NCBI RefSeq assembly: GCF_037392515.1
Contig: NC_090290.1
Location: forward strand, 26,061,753-26,125,752
Reading direction: 5' to 3'
DNA: 64,000 nt
Source of the DNA: Haliotis asinina
Lineage: Eukaryota > Mollusca > Gastropoda > Lepetellida > Haliotidae
Each line of letters opens with the position of its first letter. Position 1 is the first letter of the stretch. The notes under the pieces were generated by a model. It worked only from the letters and a program-made list of their open reading frames with translations. It did not search any database and was not told the origin of the DNA. Of the stretch, positions 32,401-41,600 are shown in pieces. The translations under genes were made by a program, and so were the position numbers.

Positions 32401-33561
32401 ATGGATTTAGCACACTTGAAAATCGTGGTGAATGCAGATGGTACGGGGTTTAAAACAACCTTTATTAATATCTTTGAAAAATATGTCGTGTCCGTTAATA
32501 ACGCGCAGGCGGTGGTAAACTGGAATCAAAACCCAATGCAGTTTTGGCAGAACCAACTCAACTTTGCTGTGTGGTGTGCGACGACAGGGTCGGGTGTGAC
32601 ACCAGACTACGGTATAGACGAACTGAGTAAGGCGGTTATTTTGTTTCATATTTATTATCAAACGAGACGAATATTGAAGGAAATAAGTGCTCCTCTTCCC
32701 CAAGATAAAGCGTGGAGTATGACGAATAACCCCTATGATAGACGCGCTTATGAACGTATTTGTGGGGAGTTTGAGATTCCAACGAATAAAGACTTTCGCC
32801 TTCCTGGTGTGAACCATGGTCTCGGTATAGTTCTCGTGTACTTCTACAGGTCCGGAACATATTATGCCGGTTCTAAAGATGGTTCATACAACCCAAACCG
32901 TCATACATTTACAGGCCCCACAACGAATGAAAAGATCCATGTCAGCTGTATAAAGCAAACCAATCCTGATGCAGCCACAGCCTGGACTAAAATGATCTCA
33001 AAAACATCGAAAGAATTCACTCGTGCTGGTACAATACGCTTGAACGACTCGATTCGAACGTACGTGTGGGCGCTGTTGGGTGCGCAGTCGATGACGCGTT
33101 CCAACATCCTCGGTAAGGGAACTGCTTACGACGCTCAGACACAATTCGTTTCCAACGTTGATGATGCTATCAATTCTCCAGTTGATCTCCCGAGGGCCAT
33201 CGAACGCTACCAAAACGTGTTAGAATACGCCAGATCGAAAGTCAACTACGTGTTCGGCGTGGGGCTGTACATGTCTCCGAGTGATATGCAACTGAGAGTA
33301 AAAAAAGTGGTGGGTTATAACAACAAAATAGTCATAGCCACGGCGGACCAAAAGTTGGGTATCAACCCCGATATTAACACCCCCTATATCCCACACATCC
33401 CACCACGTGAAAAGGGTATAGTGGCGCCACCCCCGGAGCCTAAAGTTCATGTACCCCATATACATGTGGGGGTACCCCCCTATCAGCAGCATATTGATAA
33501 TAAAACGGCCCTGGTGGTTGGTGGGGTAACTTTGGGACTTATTTGGTTAAAGATTTCTTAG
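32401..33561 (+). CDS. Polinton protein with C-terminal membrane anchor (386 aa)
   Basis: Begins MDLAHLKIVVNADGTGFK. Residues 1-310 look globular with aromatic-rich helices (PMQFWQNQLNFAVW, LVYFYRSGTYYAG). Residues 320-365 are proline-rich with HIPPREKG and HIHVGVPP, the latter encoded by a G5-TA-C5 palindrome. Residues 368-384 (ALVVGGVTLGLIWLKI) form one membrane segment at the very end. I recognise no characterised family. I looked for an adenain-like protease (His-Glu/Asp-Cys order) and do not see it. The 3' end overlaps the convergent 388-residue gene by 23 bp. Confidence 0.72.
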   Translation: MDLAHLKIVVNADGTGFKTTFINIFEKYVVSVNNAQAVVNWNQNPMQFWQNQLNFAVWCATTGSGVTPDYGIDELSKAVILFHIYYQTRRILKEISAPLPQDKAWSMTNNPYDRRAYERICGEFEIPTNKDFRLPGVNHGLGIVLVYFYRSGTYYAGSKDGSYNPNRHTFTGPTTNEKIHVSCIKQTNPDAATAWTKMISKTSKEFTRAGTIRLNDSIRTYVWALLGAQSMTRSNILGKGTAYDAQTQFVSNVDDAINSPVDLPRAIERYQNVLEYARSKVNYVFGVGLYMSPSDMQLRVKKVVGYNNKIVIATADQKLGINPDINTPYIPHIPPREKGIVAPPPEPKVHVPHIHVGVPPYQQHIDNKTALVVGGVTLGLIWLKIS

Positions 33562-34705
33562 CCGCTACGTACACCAGACCCGCCACGGCGACGATGGCTG
33601 CCCACAGGTTTTGACTGAGCCACATGGCAGTTTTAGACAGAGCGCTCAACAACCACGAGACGATGCTACCTAGGATGCCGGGAAGGGCTTCGGCGGCTTT
33701 ACCAGCCAGTTTAGCTAGGCCTTCCCCGAGTTTTTTTATCCAGTCTTTAACACCACCGCCTGTGGGAGTGGGAGTTCCCCCGCCGGCAGGTGTTGGGGTT
33801 CCCCCTGTCAGTGACACCACCAGGGTTGATATAATGAAACCCAATGCAGTTAGAATGCTGGCGATGGTGATCCCTTGCTCCCGGAATAATATCCGAATCC
33901 TGTTGGCTAAAGTTGTATCCTCATTCAGTATTCTATCGATTGTTTCCCGAATACGACTGATCTGGGATCGAAGCTGTTCACGATTCGAGGAAGCGGCTTC
34001 CAATCGTGTACGTCTCTCGTCTTCTAAATCGCGTAGTCGTTCATTGATACGACGCTTCATATCATCGTTTTCAGTTTCGTTGAGTTTGGTTTTTTCCCTA
34101 GCGATGTGCTCGTCGATTTCGTTCAGTTTCCCCATGTTGTTCACGAGTTCTCCACGCACGCGTTTCACGGCTTCGTCTAAGCCGCGCAGTTCCCTTACCG
34201 GAAAGTCAAACCCCGGTAACGGTTTGTCCCAGTAGGTGCTCAACAGTTTTTCTATGCTGTCCGAGGCTTCTGTAGCACGCTGTGGTGTTATTTCATCTCT
34301 AGTGGTGAGGTGGGATCTGGTAGCTTGCAGATCTTCTTTAACGGCCTTAGGTATTGCACCACCGTAATCATTCATGTTTAGATTTTTACGGATAAATTCG
34401 ACACCATGGCGGCTGGCTAGAGTTGACAAGGCCAGTGGTTTTTTATTGCTCTTGTTAAAGAGGTCAACCCCTGGGTCAGACTTAAGGCGTAGAACACCCT
34501 TTGTATCAATAAAAAAATTCTTATGGTATCGACCCTGTGGTTCAACGTAGTTTTTATCTCTTCTTAAACTTTCGTAATAATCATTTACCGTTGTTTCCAA
34601 GAGTTCTTGGTTCAATGTTGAACTAGTAAATGAGGTCTCCTGCTCATCATCGAATGCCTGGGCACTAGCGCCCGGCATCTCCGTCATATCTATGTCTTCA
34701 TCCAT
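33539..34705 (-). CDS. Polinton coiled-coil and membrane-active protein (388 aa)
   Basis: The start is taken at the ATG of MDEDIDMTEMPG (34,705), since no ATG lies further upstream in frame. Residues about 190-260 form a long charged coiled coil (NEIDEHIAREKTKLNETEND, RRINERLRDLEDERRTRLE). Then come a membrane segment (ITIASILTALGFIISTLVVSL), a Gly/Pro/Thr linker repeated as GGTPTPAGGGTPTPTGGG, an amphipathic stretch (KLGEGLAKLAGKAAEALPG) and a final hydrophobic region (AAIVAVAGLVYVAA). An amphipathic helix plus membrane anchors suggests a particle membrane or membrane-lytic function, but that is inference. The gene faces the major capsid gene across 32 A/T-rich bases. Confidence 0.72.
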   Translation of the reverse strand: MDEDIDMTEMPGASAQAFDDEQETSFTSSTLNQELLETTVNDYYESLRRDKNYVEPQGRYHKNFFIDTKGVLRLKSDPGVDLFNKSNKKPLALSTLASRHGVEFIRKNLNMNDYGGAIPKAVKEDLQATRSHLTTRDEITPQRATEASDSIEKLLSTYWDKPLPGFDFPVRELRGLDEAVKRVRGELVNNMGKLNEIDEHIAREKTKLNETENDDMKRRINERLRDLEDERRTRLEAASSNREQLRSQISRIRETIDRILNEDTTLANRIRILFREQGITIASILTALGFIISTLVVSLTGGTPTPAGGGTPTPTGGGVKDWIKKLGEGLAKLAGKAAEALPGILGSIVSWLLSALSKTAMWLSQNLWAAIVAVAGLVYVAAKKSLTK

Positions 34706-34737
34706 TAGTATTAAAAATATATTTCTTTTATATAACA
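34706..34737. promoter_or_regulatory. 32-bp bidirectional A/T promoter
   Basis: The only spacer between the divergent 388-residue gene and the major capsid gene. It consists almost wholly of A and T, with TATTAAAAATATA and TTTTATATAACA just before the capsid ATG. Confidence 0.5.
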
Positions 34738-35994
34738 ATGTACGGCAGAAAATTAGATCCTTTCAGAAGATTGAGAGAGCCATTAGGTGCCAGAGCCGTG
34801 CGTCAGTCGGTGACCATCACCAACAATCCCAGCAAGATAGACCAGAATCAAACTCTGCTGGTTAGATTTCCAAACCTTGGTGAGAATGACCTCATTGTAC
34901 CAGGCACTGTTCGACTGGCGTTCAATATCACGTTGACCTCCGACAACGACAAACGCGAGCTAGTGCGTAACGTGGGTCGAGCCATCATCAAGAAAACGAC
35001 CGTCAAGATCAGCGGTAACGAGGTGCTGAGCATCGACGACAGCGACGTGTTTCACTGCTACAAGGATCTCTGGAAAAGCGAGAGAGAACGAGTCAATGAT
35101 GTGTACCAGGGCATCAGTAAATCAACCCGGGCGCGCATAGGGTATGTCTTCACGCAAGACCAGCAAGACAAGCTATCGGACGGTGAAAAGGCCATCGCTC
35201 TAGCATACGGGAATCGATTCTGCGTGCCGCTCGACTTCGAGTTGCTCACGGGACACGCGCCGTTTTACCAGGCCGCGCTGGGTGATAGGCTCGAATACGA
35301 GCTCACGTTTAACGACTATAGCAAAGTAGTGCGTACGCCGAACGGTGATGAGGCTAGTTATACCATAGACAACATCTCTCTGGAGTTCGACATGGTCACT
35401 AGCCCTGAGCTGGCCAGGCAGGTTCGAAGCCAGTACTCTGGGAAGATGGCTATCCTGTACGATCGCGTACTGAGGCATAGATCAGTCGTGCGAGATAAGA
35501 GCGACACTGTGTGGAATATCAACCTGAACGTGCCGGCGCGATCGATGAAAGGTATCCTGGTCGTCCCCGTGGAGTATTACGATCCATTCCGGAGGGACAG
35601 CGAGAAGTTTTTCAACCCCGAGATTGAAAAGGTGGAAGTTACCATCGAGGGCGTGCCCAACCAGCTGTTCAGTCATGGTATGAGACCACACCAGCAGTGG
35701 GATGAGATAAAAAAGCTACCAGTGGGGGATTACATAACAAAGGACCTGGACCTCGGCTCCGTGCAGATCGGTGAATACCTGACCACCAAGTACGCCCTAT
35801 GGTTGGACATGCGATCCACGGATGATGATAAACTGCACGGTAGCGGGCGCCGTATAGATAACGGCAGCGAAGGGATAACCATCCAGATTACTAAGAAGGC
35901 TCAAACCGCTGGTAAGTTGAAATTATATCTGTACGTTATTATGGACGCGCAACTTAATATAGACAATGGGAGATTCGTGCAAGCCATCTACTGA
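34738..35994 (+). CDS. MCP: Polinton major capsid protein (double jelly-roll)
   Basis: 418 residues beginning MYGRKLDPFRRLREPLGAR. The family signs are an N-terminal arm followed by strand-rich domains, with VTITNNPSKIDQNQTLLVRF, GTVRLAFNITL, KKTTVKISGNEVL, the mid-protein SQYSGKMAILYDRVLRH, and a C-terminal strand set KLKLYLYVIMDAQLNIDNG. Polinton capsids have two tandem jelly rolls and build the shell with the minor capsid protein. This one is shorter than the 600-or-so residues often seen in metazoan Polintons and nearer the length in smaller virus-like elements (from general knowledge; to be checked). Its codon use is G/C richer than its neighbours. The last 29 bp overlap the ATPase start. 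Confidence 0.85.
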   Translation: MYGRKLDPFRRLREPLGARAVRQSVTITNNPSKIDQNQTLLVRFPNLGENDLIVPGTVRLAFNITLTSDNDKRELVRNVGRAIIKKTTVKISGNEVLSIDDSDVFHCYKDLWKSERERVNDVYQGISKSTRARIGYVFTQDQQDKLSDGEKAIALAYGNRFCVPLDFELLTGHAPFYQAALGDRLEYELTFNDYSKVVRTPNGDEASYTIDNISLEFDMVTSPELARQVRSQYSGKMAILYDRVLRHRSVVRDKSDTVWNINLNVPARSMKGILVVPVEYYDPFRRDSEKFFNPEIEKVEVTIEGVPNQLFSHGMRPHQQWDEIKKLPVGDYITKDLDLGSVQIGEYLTTKYALWLDMRSTDDDKLHGSGRRIDNGSEGITIQITKKAQTAGKLKLYLYVIMDAQLNIDNGRFVQAIY

Positions 35995-36646
35995 TGGGGG
36001 GTACCCCCCCACACCCCCCAACAATAAACTACCCCACACCCCCCAGGGGTACCCACAACTACCCACTGACCCACACTGCGCCATAGTGTGCGGGCAGACT
36101 GGCTGTGGGAAGACCGTTTTCGTGTTGGATATGTTGGAGGGTTACTACAAGGATGTGTTCGATAACATCGTTATCATGTGCCCTACTCTGAGCATGAATA
36201 AAACGTACGCGCGACCTTGGGTGATGACGGACCCGGACGTACACAAAATCGACCCTGGAACACGCCTGCAGGACTGGTTGAAAGCTCTTCACGAGAAATT
36301 TAAAGGGGAACCGACGCTGTTTATACTGGACGACTGCAGCGCTAATCGCGAGATAACAAAAAAGAGAGACATGCTATCGTACCTGGCCTTCTCCGGCCGG
36401 CATGCAAATCACAGCGTCTGGGTGCTAACGCAGAAGTTCAACTCGGTGTTGAAAGACCTCAGGGAGCAGACGCGATGGGTGGCCTTATTTCACTGCAAGG
36501 ACAGGGATTCGTTCGAGGAGTGTTTGAGAGAGAACGATGTGATGAGCAAATTAGAACGGGAGCGGGTGAAGAAACAGCTCGCTGAAACTAAACACGCTAA
36601 GCTCGTGCTAAAGACCGACCAACCAGTAGCATATAGAGTATACTAA
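35966..36646 (+). CDS. ATP: Polinton DNA-packaging ATPase (FtsK/HerA type)
   Basis: 226 residues. After a proline-rich leader (GGYPPTPPNNKLPHTPQGYP), Walker A is CGQTGCGKT at about residues 46-54, and Walker B is TLFILDDC at about 113-120. Sensor-like segments follow (SYLAFSGRHANHSVWVLTQ), with a C-terminal ERERVKKQLAETKHAKLVLK. This matches the A32-like packaging ATPase of Polintons and large DNA viruses, which drives genome entry into the capsid (family knowledge). Its start lies inside the last 29 bp of the capsid gene in another frame. The leader is coded by the C-rich palindromic tract at 35,996-36,054. It ends just before an AAGCT repeat tract. Confidence 0.9.
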   Translation: MGDSCKPSTDGGYPPTPPNNKLPHTPQGYPQLPTDPHCAIVCGQTGCGKTVFVLDMLEGYYKDVFDNIVIMCPTLSMNKTYARPWVMTDPDVHKIDPGTRLQDWLKALHEKFKGEPTLFILDDCSANREITKKRDMLSYLAFSGRHANHSVWVLTQKFNSVLKDLREQTRWVALFHCKDRDSFEECLRENDVMSKLERERVKKQLAETKHAKLVLKTDQPVAYRVY

Positions 36647-36697
36647 AGCTAAGCTAAGCTAAGCTAAAGCTAAGCAAAGCTAAGCTAAAGCTAAGCA
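36642..36697 (+). repeat. AAGCT/TAAGC tandem tract
   Basis: About eleven units of (A)AGCTA, with some lengthened to AAAGCTA, directly after the ATPase stop codon. AGCT makes every unit partly self-complementary. It fills most of the gap to the next gene. Function is unknown; it may be replication slippage or a structural signal. Confidence 0.85.
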
Positions 36698-36704
36698 TAT
36701 AGCT

Positions 36705-37397
36705 ATGATATTTGAAGTATTTGTCGTGTGCAACTTAACCTTCATTTCTCTGTGTTTTGTCTGCATCGGGTATTATATAGTTAAAACTAAATCTTACTTG
36801 TTATATTATAAGATGGAGTGTGAGGAATTGCTCGAACAGTTGGGGGTCTCCACCACGCCGCCGGCAGGCCCCACTGTGGGGGATTCCCCCAAGCGAGAGA
36901 AACTGGTGGCGTTGGCTGTTGGCGGCAAAGCCAAACATTACTTTGGAGACTACACTCCAGATAAAATTCACAAAATGTCAGCCGAAGAAATCGATAAGCT
37001 GTACGCTAGATACGAGTCCCGGCTCGGAGCAGAAATGACAAAGACAATAGGATCGGCTATGACCCAGATATACACCGGTATTGTATCACACTTCCTTCCC
37101 ATTCCACCAGAGCGCCGACTTTACCTGTGGGAGGACCTCGAGAAAGACCCTTTTATCGAACACGCCGTGAGCTCTATCAGCTGCGGGCTGTACCACAAAT
37201 ATGGTATGTTGTTGGCTCCAGTGACGGCGGCGATTATCACGGCAAAACATTGTCAATTTGAGAGAAAGAATAATAATAATAGTATAGATGGATGCTGCAC
37301 AGGAACCAGTGGAGGTACCCCCAACAGTGAGTTCACAGGAGACCAAGGAACCAGTGAGGGAAGTGACCCCCACAGTAACCAGGCAGAAGAATCCTAA
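36705..37397 (+). CDS. Polinton protein, hydrophobic N-terminus plus helical core (230 or 194 aa)
   Basis: Two starts are possible. The first ATG (36,705) adds a hydrophobic stretch, VFVVCNLTFISLCFVCIGYY. The second (36,813) begins MECEELLEQLGVSTTP and is preceded by TTATATTATAAG, the A/T element seen before other genes of this element, so I favour it. The core has DKIHKMSAEEIDKLYARYES and continues to AAIITAKHCQFERKN, with a probable membrane-associated segment (YGMLLAPVTAAIITA). The last 36 residues (poly-Asn, then Ser/Gly-rich) overlap the following gene in another frame and may be read-through. No characterised homologue is recognised. Confidence 0.62.
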   Translation: MIFEVFVVCNLTFISLCFVCIGYYIVKTKSYLLYYKMECEELLEQLGVSTTPPAGPTVGDSPKREKLVALAVGGKAKHYFGDYTPDKIHKMSAEEIDKLYARYESRLGAEMTKTIGSAMTQIYTGIVSHFLPIPPERRLYLWEDLEKDPFIEHAVSSISCGLYHKYGMLLAPVTAAIITAKHCQFERKNNNNSIDGCCTGTSGGTPNSEFTGDQGTSEGSDPHSNQAEES

Positions 37398-37608
37398 GAG
37401 AGTAGCTGCCGGTAAAAAACGGTGGTGTAACCAACATAAAGTGACCAACCCCCGACTGTTGTTGGCTGTAGGCGTAACTGCTGCCGTGGTTATAACCATG
37501 TTATACGTGGGGGTACCCTCCCACAGTGAGCCACCACCCAACAGTGAGCCCCCCAACAGTGGGGGTGTGGGGGTATCCCCCACTATTGACCCGCATATCA
37601 TGTTATAA
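37288..37608 (+). CDS. Polinton small single-span membrane protein (106 aa)
   Basis: Begins MDAAQEPVEVPPTVSSQ after an A/T run (AATAATAATAATAGTATAG). It has a basic motif QKNPKRVAAGKKRW, then one membrane segment, LLLAVGVTAAVVITMLYVGV (about residues 57-76), then a Ser/Pro/Asn-rich tail made of imperfect repeats (SEPPPNSEPPNSG). The basic N-P-K-R-V-A-A-G-K-K box looks like a conserved signature, but I cannot assign a function. The first 110 bp overlap the preceding frame. Confidence 0.6.
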   Translation: MDAAQEPVEVPPTVSSQETKEPVREVTPTVTRQKNPKRVAAGKKRWCNQHKVTNPRLLLAVGVTAAVVITMLYVGVPSHSEPPPNSEPPNSGGVGVSPTIDPHIML

Positions 37609-37634
37609 TTTTAATATTTTATATCATATACATA

Positions 37635-37862
37635 ATGTCTGAGGGGAAAACGTTCGTCAACGACGCATACCACGCCACAGTGGTCGCCAGTCTAGCAGTA
37701 GGGTACGCTCGGTTGACTAAAATGGTGCTTAAACAACCAACTATCAAGCTAGATTTCAACCTGCAGGATATGGGTATGCTCATAATGAACCTTGGTATGG
37801 CGATGGCCACAAAAGACATCCTAGTAAAACAAGGAATAATACCTGATAATATAATGAAATAA
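37635..37862 (+). CDS. Polinton small hydrophobic protein (75 aa)
   Basis: Begins MSEGKTFVNDAYHATVVASL after TTTTATATCATATACATA. Two weakly hydrophobic helices are seen (residues 12-30 and 46-62, with DMGMLIMNLGMAMATKDILV). It is probably membrane associated. It is separated from the next gene by 8 bp. No known homologue is named. Confidence 0.6.
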   Translation: MSEGKTFVNDAYHATVVASLAVGYARLTKMVLKQPTIKLDFNLQDMGMLIMNLGMAMATKDILVKQGIIPDNIMK

Positions 37863-37870
37863 ATATAGGG

Positions 37871-38296
37871 ATGGCCACGATAGCTATGATGGTCGGTGGG
37901 GCGTTAGTGAATGCCCTGGCATTTTCCGGGAGTAATTTCCTCTTCTCGAAACTACGAGATGATCACGCGGCTGAAATACAGGAAGAAAGGAAGCGACACG
38001 ATCTCGCTACTGAGAAATTACAAAGAGCACAGGCCGAGTACGCTAAAAAACGCCTCCAGAGGATCGATTTTATTAATGAACAACTCCATCGTGAAAACCA
38101 TGCCGTTCAAACATTCAACGATGTCGATGAAGCAATGAAAGAATACTATCTACTAACTGGTAAACAATTGGAACCGCTCAATAAACCCACACTCGCTCAG
38201 TACTACACACCATCCAAGGGACAAATGAATCGTGAACTGGGCTTCATAGTGTTGGGTATAGCAGCTACTGCGTTGGTTGCGAAGCAATTAAATTAA
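37871..38296 (+). CDS. Polinton membrane/coiled-coil protein (141 aa)
   Basis: Starts MATIAMMVGGALVNALAFSG, a hydrophobic N-terminal anchor. A highly charged helix follows (residues 28-75; EIQEERKRHDLATEKLQRAQ), then a short globular part with YYLLTGKQLEPLNKP, and a C-terminal membrane segment (GFIVLGIAATALVAKQL). Membrane anchors at both ends fit the transmembrane proteins often found in Polintons, but no activity can be assigned. Confidence 0.65.
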   Translation: MATIAMMVGGALVNALAFSGSNFLFSKLRDDHAAEIQEERKRHDLATEKLQRAQAEYAKKRLQRIDFINEQLHRENHAVQTFNDVDEAMKEYYLLTGKQLEPLNKPTLAQYYTPSKGQMNRELGFIVLGIAATALVAKQLN

Positions 38297-38315
38297 AATA
38301 CCTATATAAGTAAAC

Positions 38316-38576
38316 ATGAGACCCGCTCCATACCGATGCGAATACATACTTATGGGGAAGACCGAGGCCTGTGGTAGGAAATGCAGGAATCAGGGGTTCT
38401 GTTGTTTCCATATGGGAAGTCCTAACTACACGTGTTCTGTGTGTGGTATCGGGGTTAAAGGACACTACTGTCTATGTAAAGCTCACGGAGCGAACGTAGT
38501 CAGACATCAACTCATCTACGAGAATAAAAAAGGCTACATAAAAGAACGTAGGCGACTGCTCAAGATAGCCACTTAA
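38316..38576 (+). CDS. Polinton cysteine-rich zinc-binding protein (86 aa)
   Basis: Begins MRPAPYRCEYILMGKTEACG after a TATATAAG element. Cysteines and histidines occur as C-x(10)-C-x3-C-x4-CCFH and then C-x2-C-x7-C-x-C-x2-H, enough for two zinc sites. A basic C-terminus (ENKKGYIKERRRLLKIAT) could touch nucleic acid. It precedes the polymerase gene by about 60 bp. Confidence 0.7.
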   Translation: MRPAPYRCEYILMGKTEACGRKCRNQGFCCFHMGSPNYTCSVCGIGVKGHYCLCKAHGANVVRHQLIYENKKGYIKERRRLLKIAT

Positions 38577-38634
38577 GGGTTACCTCCCCTTACTGTGAAC
38601 CAATTAGACATTGGTTCTCTTAGGTGTAAACACG

Positions 38635-41600
38635 ATGTCTACTGTAAGCGAGCTCAAGCGGGTCGCAAAACAGAGAGGTGTGATCGGGTATTCTAGAATG
38701 CGGAAGTCAGCATTGTTGAGATTACTAGGTTTAGAAGCCCCTCCTACAGTAAAACAATTAAAAGCTCAAGCAAAACAGCTTGGATACACGGGTTATTCAA
38801 ACCTGGGGAGAGCCGGGTTAACCGCATTGTTATCACATGCCCCCGTAGCACGTCCCACTGTAAAACAACTGAAAGCCGAGGCACACGATTTGGGTTTAGG
38901 CGGGTATTCCCGTATGAGAAAACCACAGCTTTTAGAATTATTACGACAGAATAGAGCTATTGACCTACAGTTCGTGCGCACTGAGCGCGCTGTAGGCAAC
39001 TATTTGAGAGGTTGGCGCATGCACGTTGATAGAAACATAAACATTACAGATATCAAGCCTCTGATAGCTGATAAGGTCAACCAGGAACTAAATAACCTAG
39101 GAAGTATCAAGTTTCAGATCACAGTGAAAATGTCGCTCGATAAGCAGGTTGGGGGCCCCACAGGGGCCACTGAGTATGTTCAGCCTTACTTCCGAGGTCA
39201 ACAAGAGGTCGCCACACATACAGAGACCATTGACGCATCAATCGATACCAGTTTTCAGCAGATACGAGAATACCTAGAACGCTACACACACTTGGGGTCC
39301 GGGTGGGCTGTAGATAAAATCGATAATGTCTATCTAGACATAGCTAACTACGTGCCGTTCAGAGGCGGGTCATACCTAGCCTTGCCTCCCTACTATAGGA
39401 ATAAACATGCCATAGTAAACGTTAAGAATAGAGGAAACGATTGCCTGAGGTTAGCTATCAGGTCAGCCTTATTTCCAGCTGGCACTCATTCAGATAGGCT
39501 TTCTAGCTATCCCCAAGACGATGGGCTCAACTGGGATGGTATAGATGAACCCACCCCCATATCCCAGATCACTAAAGTAGAAAAACAGAATAATCTGGTT
39601 ATAAATGTCTTTGGGCACGAAGGTAACACAACAATAGTACACAGGGTCAGCCCGGTGAAGGATCGCCAAGTTATCAATATATTCATGATCCAGCGAGGTG
39701 ACAAGTATCACTACACATGGATAAAACACTTTAGCAAGCTGTTGTATGACCAATCAGCATACAAAGGAAAGACCCACTTCTGTGAACGATGTCTACATGG
39801 CTTCACCCGAGCTGATTTATTAGAATCCCACCGGGATGATTGTGAAGGTGTGGGGCAGACGGCCATACGAGTCGACATGCCTAAGGAAGGTGACAATATC
39901 CTAAAATTCAATAACCACAAGAACCAAATGTCTGTGCCTTATATTATATATGCCGACTTCGAAGCCTTAGTGGCTGCCGCCGGCGAGGCTCCCTTCACCC
40001 ACAAAACACAAGAGCATAAAGCCTGTTCGTTTGGATACATTGTCGTCCGTTGTGACGGGGAAACGAAAGCTCCGGTAGTGTATAGGGGGCCTGACGCGGC
40101 TGAAAGGTTTCTAAAGTGTTTGCAGGAGGAAGAAAAAATTATTAGGAATGCATTGTATAAAATCGCTCCCATGCGTCTGACCCGAGTCGACAGGCTAGCC
40201 CACGCTAGTAGCACTAACTGTCACGTGTGTGAATCACCACTTAACGGTGATTCGGTGAGAGATCACTGTCACATAACTGGTAAGTATAGAGGCGCCGCTC
40301 ACAACGCGTGCAACCTCAAGCTTAAAATCAACCCTAAGACAATAAACATCCCCGTTGTCTTTCACAACTTGAGAGGGTACGACTCACACTTGATCATGCA
40401 GGCCATCGCGAAAATCGATGGTAATATAACGTGCATCCCCAACAACATGGAGAGATACATCTCCTTCAGCTTAAACGGACTTAGGTTCATTGACTCGTTT
40501 CAGTTCCTCCTGTCGTCACTCGACAGTCTGGTCAAGGCCAACAATACCTTCCCTATCACCGATCGATACACAGACGCCGAGACTAGACCCCTGCTTATGA
40601 GGAAGGGTGTGTACCCCTATGAGTACATGGATAGTTGGGTCAAGTTCACCGAGACCAGACTACCCCCTATTGACTGCTTTTATAGCAAGCTGAATGAGGC
40701 GTCCGTCTCACGAGATGATTACTCGCACGCGACTAACGTATGGAATAAACTGGGTTGTAAGAACCTGGGTGATTATCACGACCTGTACTTGAGGACAGAT
40801 ATACTGCTGTTAGCCGACGTGTTTGAAACGTTTAGGCGGACATGTTTCAAGCAGTATAAACTCGACCCCGCATGGTATTACACCAGCCCAGGTCTGTCGT
40901 GGGACGCCTTGCTTAAAAAGACCGGAGTTAATTTGGAATTGCTCACAGATTACGACATGCACCTATTCATTGAGAAAGGTTTGCGAGGTGGGATTTCCAT
41001 GGCATCCAAACAATACGCGAAAGCAAATAATCAATACGTGAAAGGTTACGATCCTAACAAACCAACCAATCACATTCTCTACCTCGACGCAAACAACCTG
41101 TACGGCTGGGCCATGAGTCAGTATCTACCTACAGGGGGATTCGAATGGGTACCCCACGTTGATGTTATGGGGGTTGCACCAGATTCGAACAAAGGGTATA
41201 TCCTCGAGGTTGATTTAGAGTATCCCAAGGAATTACACACATCGCACAACAGCTACCCCCTGGCCCCCGAACGTATGAGGGTTAACCCAGACTGGATGTC
41301 TGAGTACCAACATAACTTGTCAGGTGGGCGTGTGACAGACGTTGAAAAACTCGTGCCTAACTTAATGAATAAGACCAAGTACATCGTTCACTATCGCAAC
41401 CTACAGCTGTACCTGTCGTTGGGTATGAGGCTGACCAAAATACACAGGGTGCTCATGTTCGACCAGAGTCCATGGATGGAGCCCTACATCAGAATGAACA
41501 CAGACCTACGATAAAAAGCCACCAGTGATTTTGAGAAAAATCTCTACAAGCTCATGAACAACTCGGTGTTTGGTAAGACTATGGAGAACCTGAGGAAACG

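Noticed and set aside
32401-33561. The missing Polinton protease
   Set aside because: No His/Asp-Glu/Cys arrangement or conserved Gln-x(5)-Cys block is visible, and the protein ends in a membrane anchor unlike adenain.
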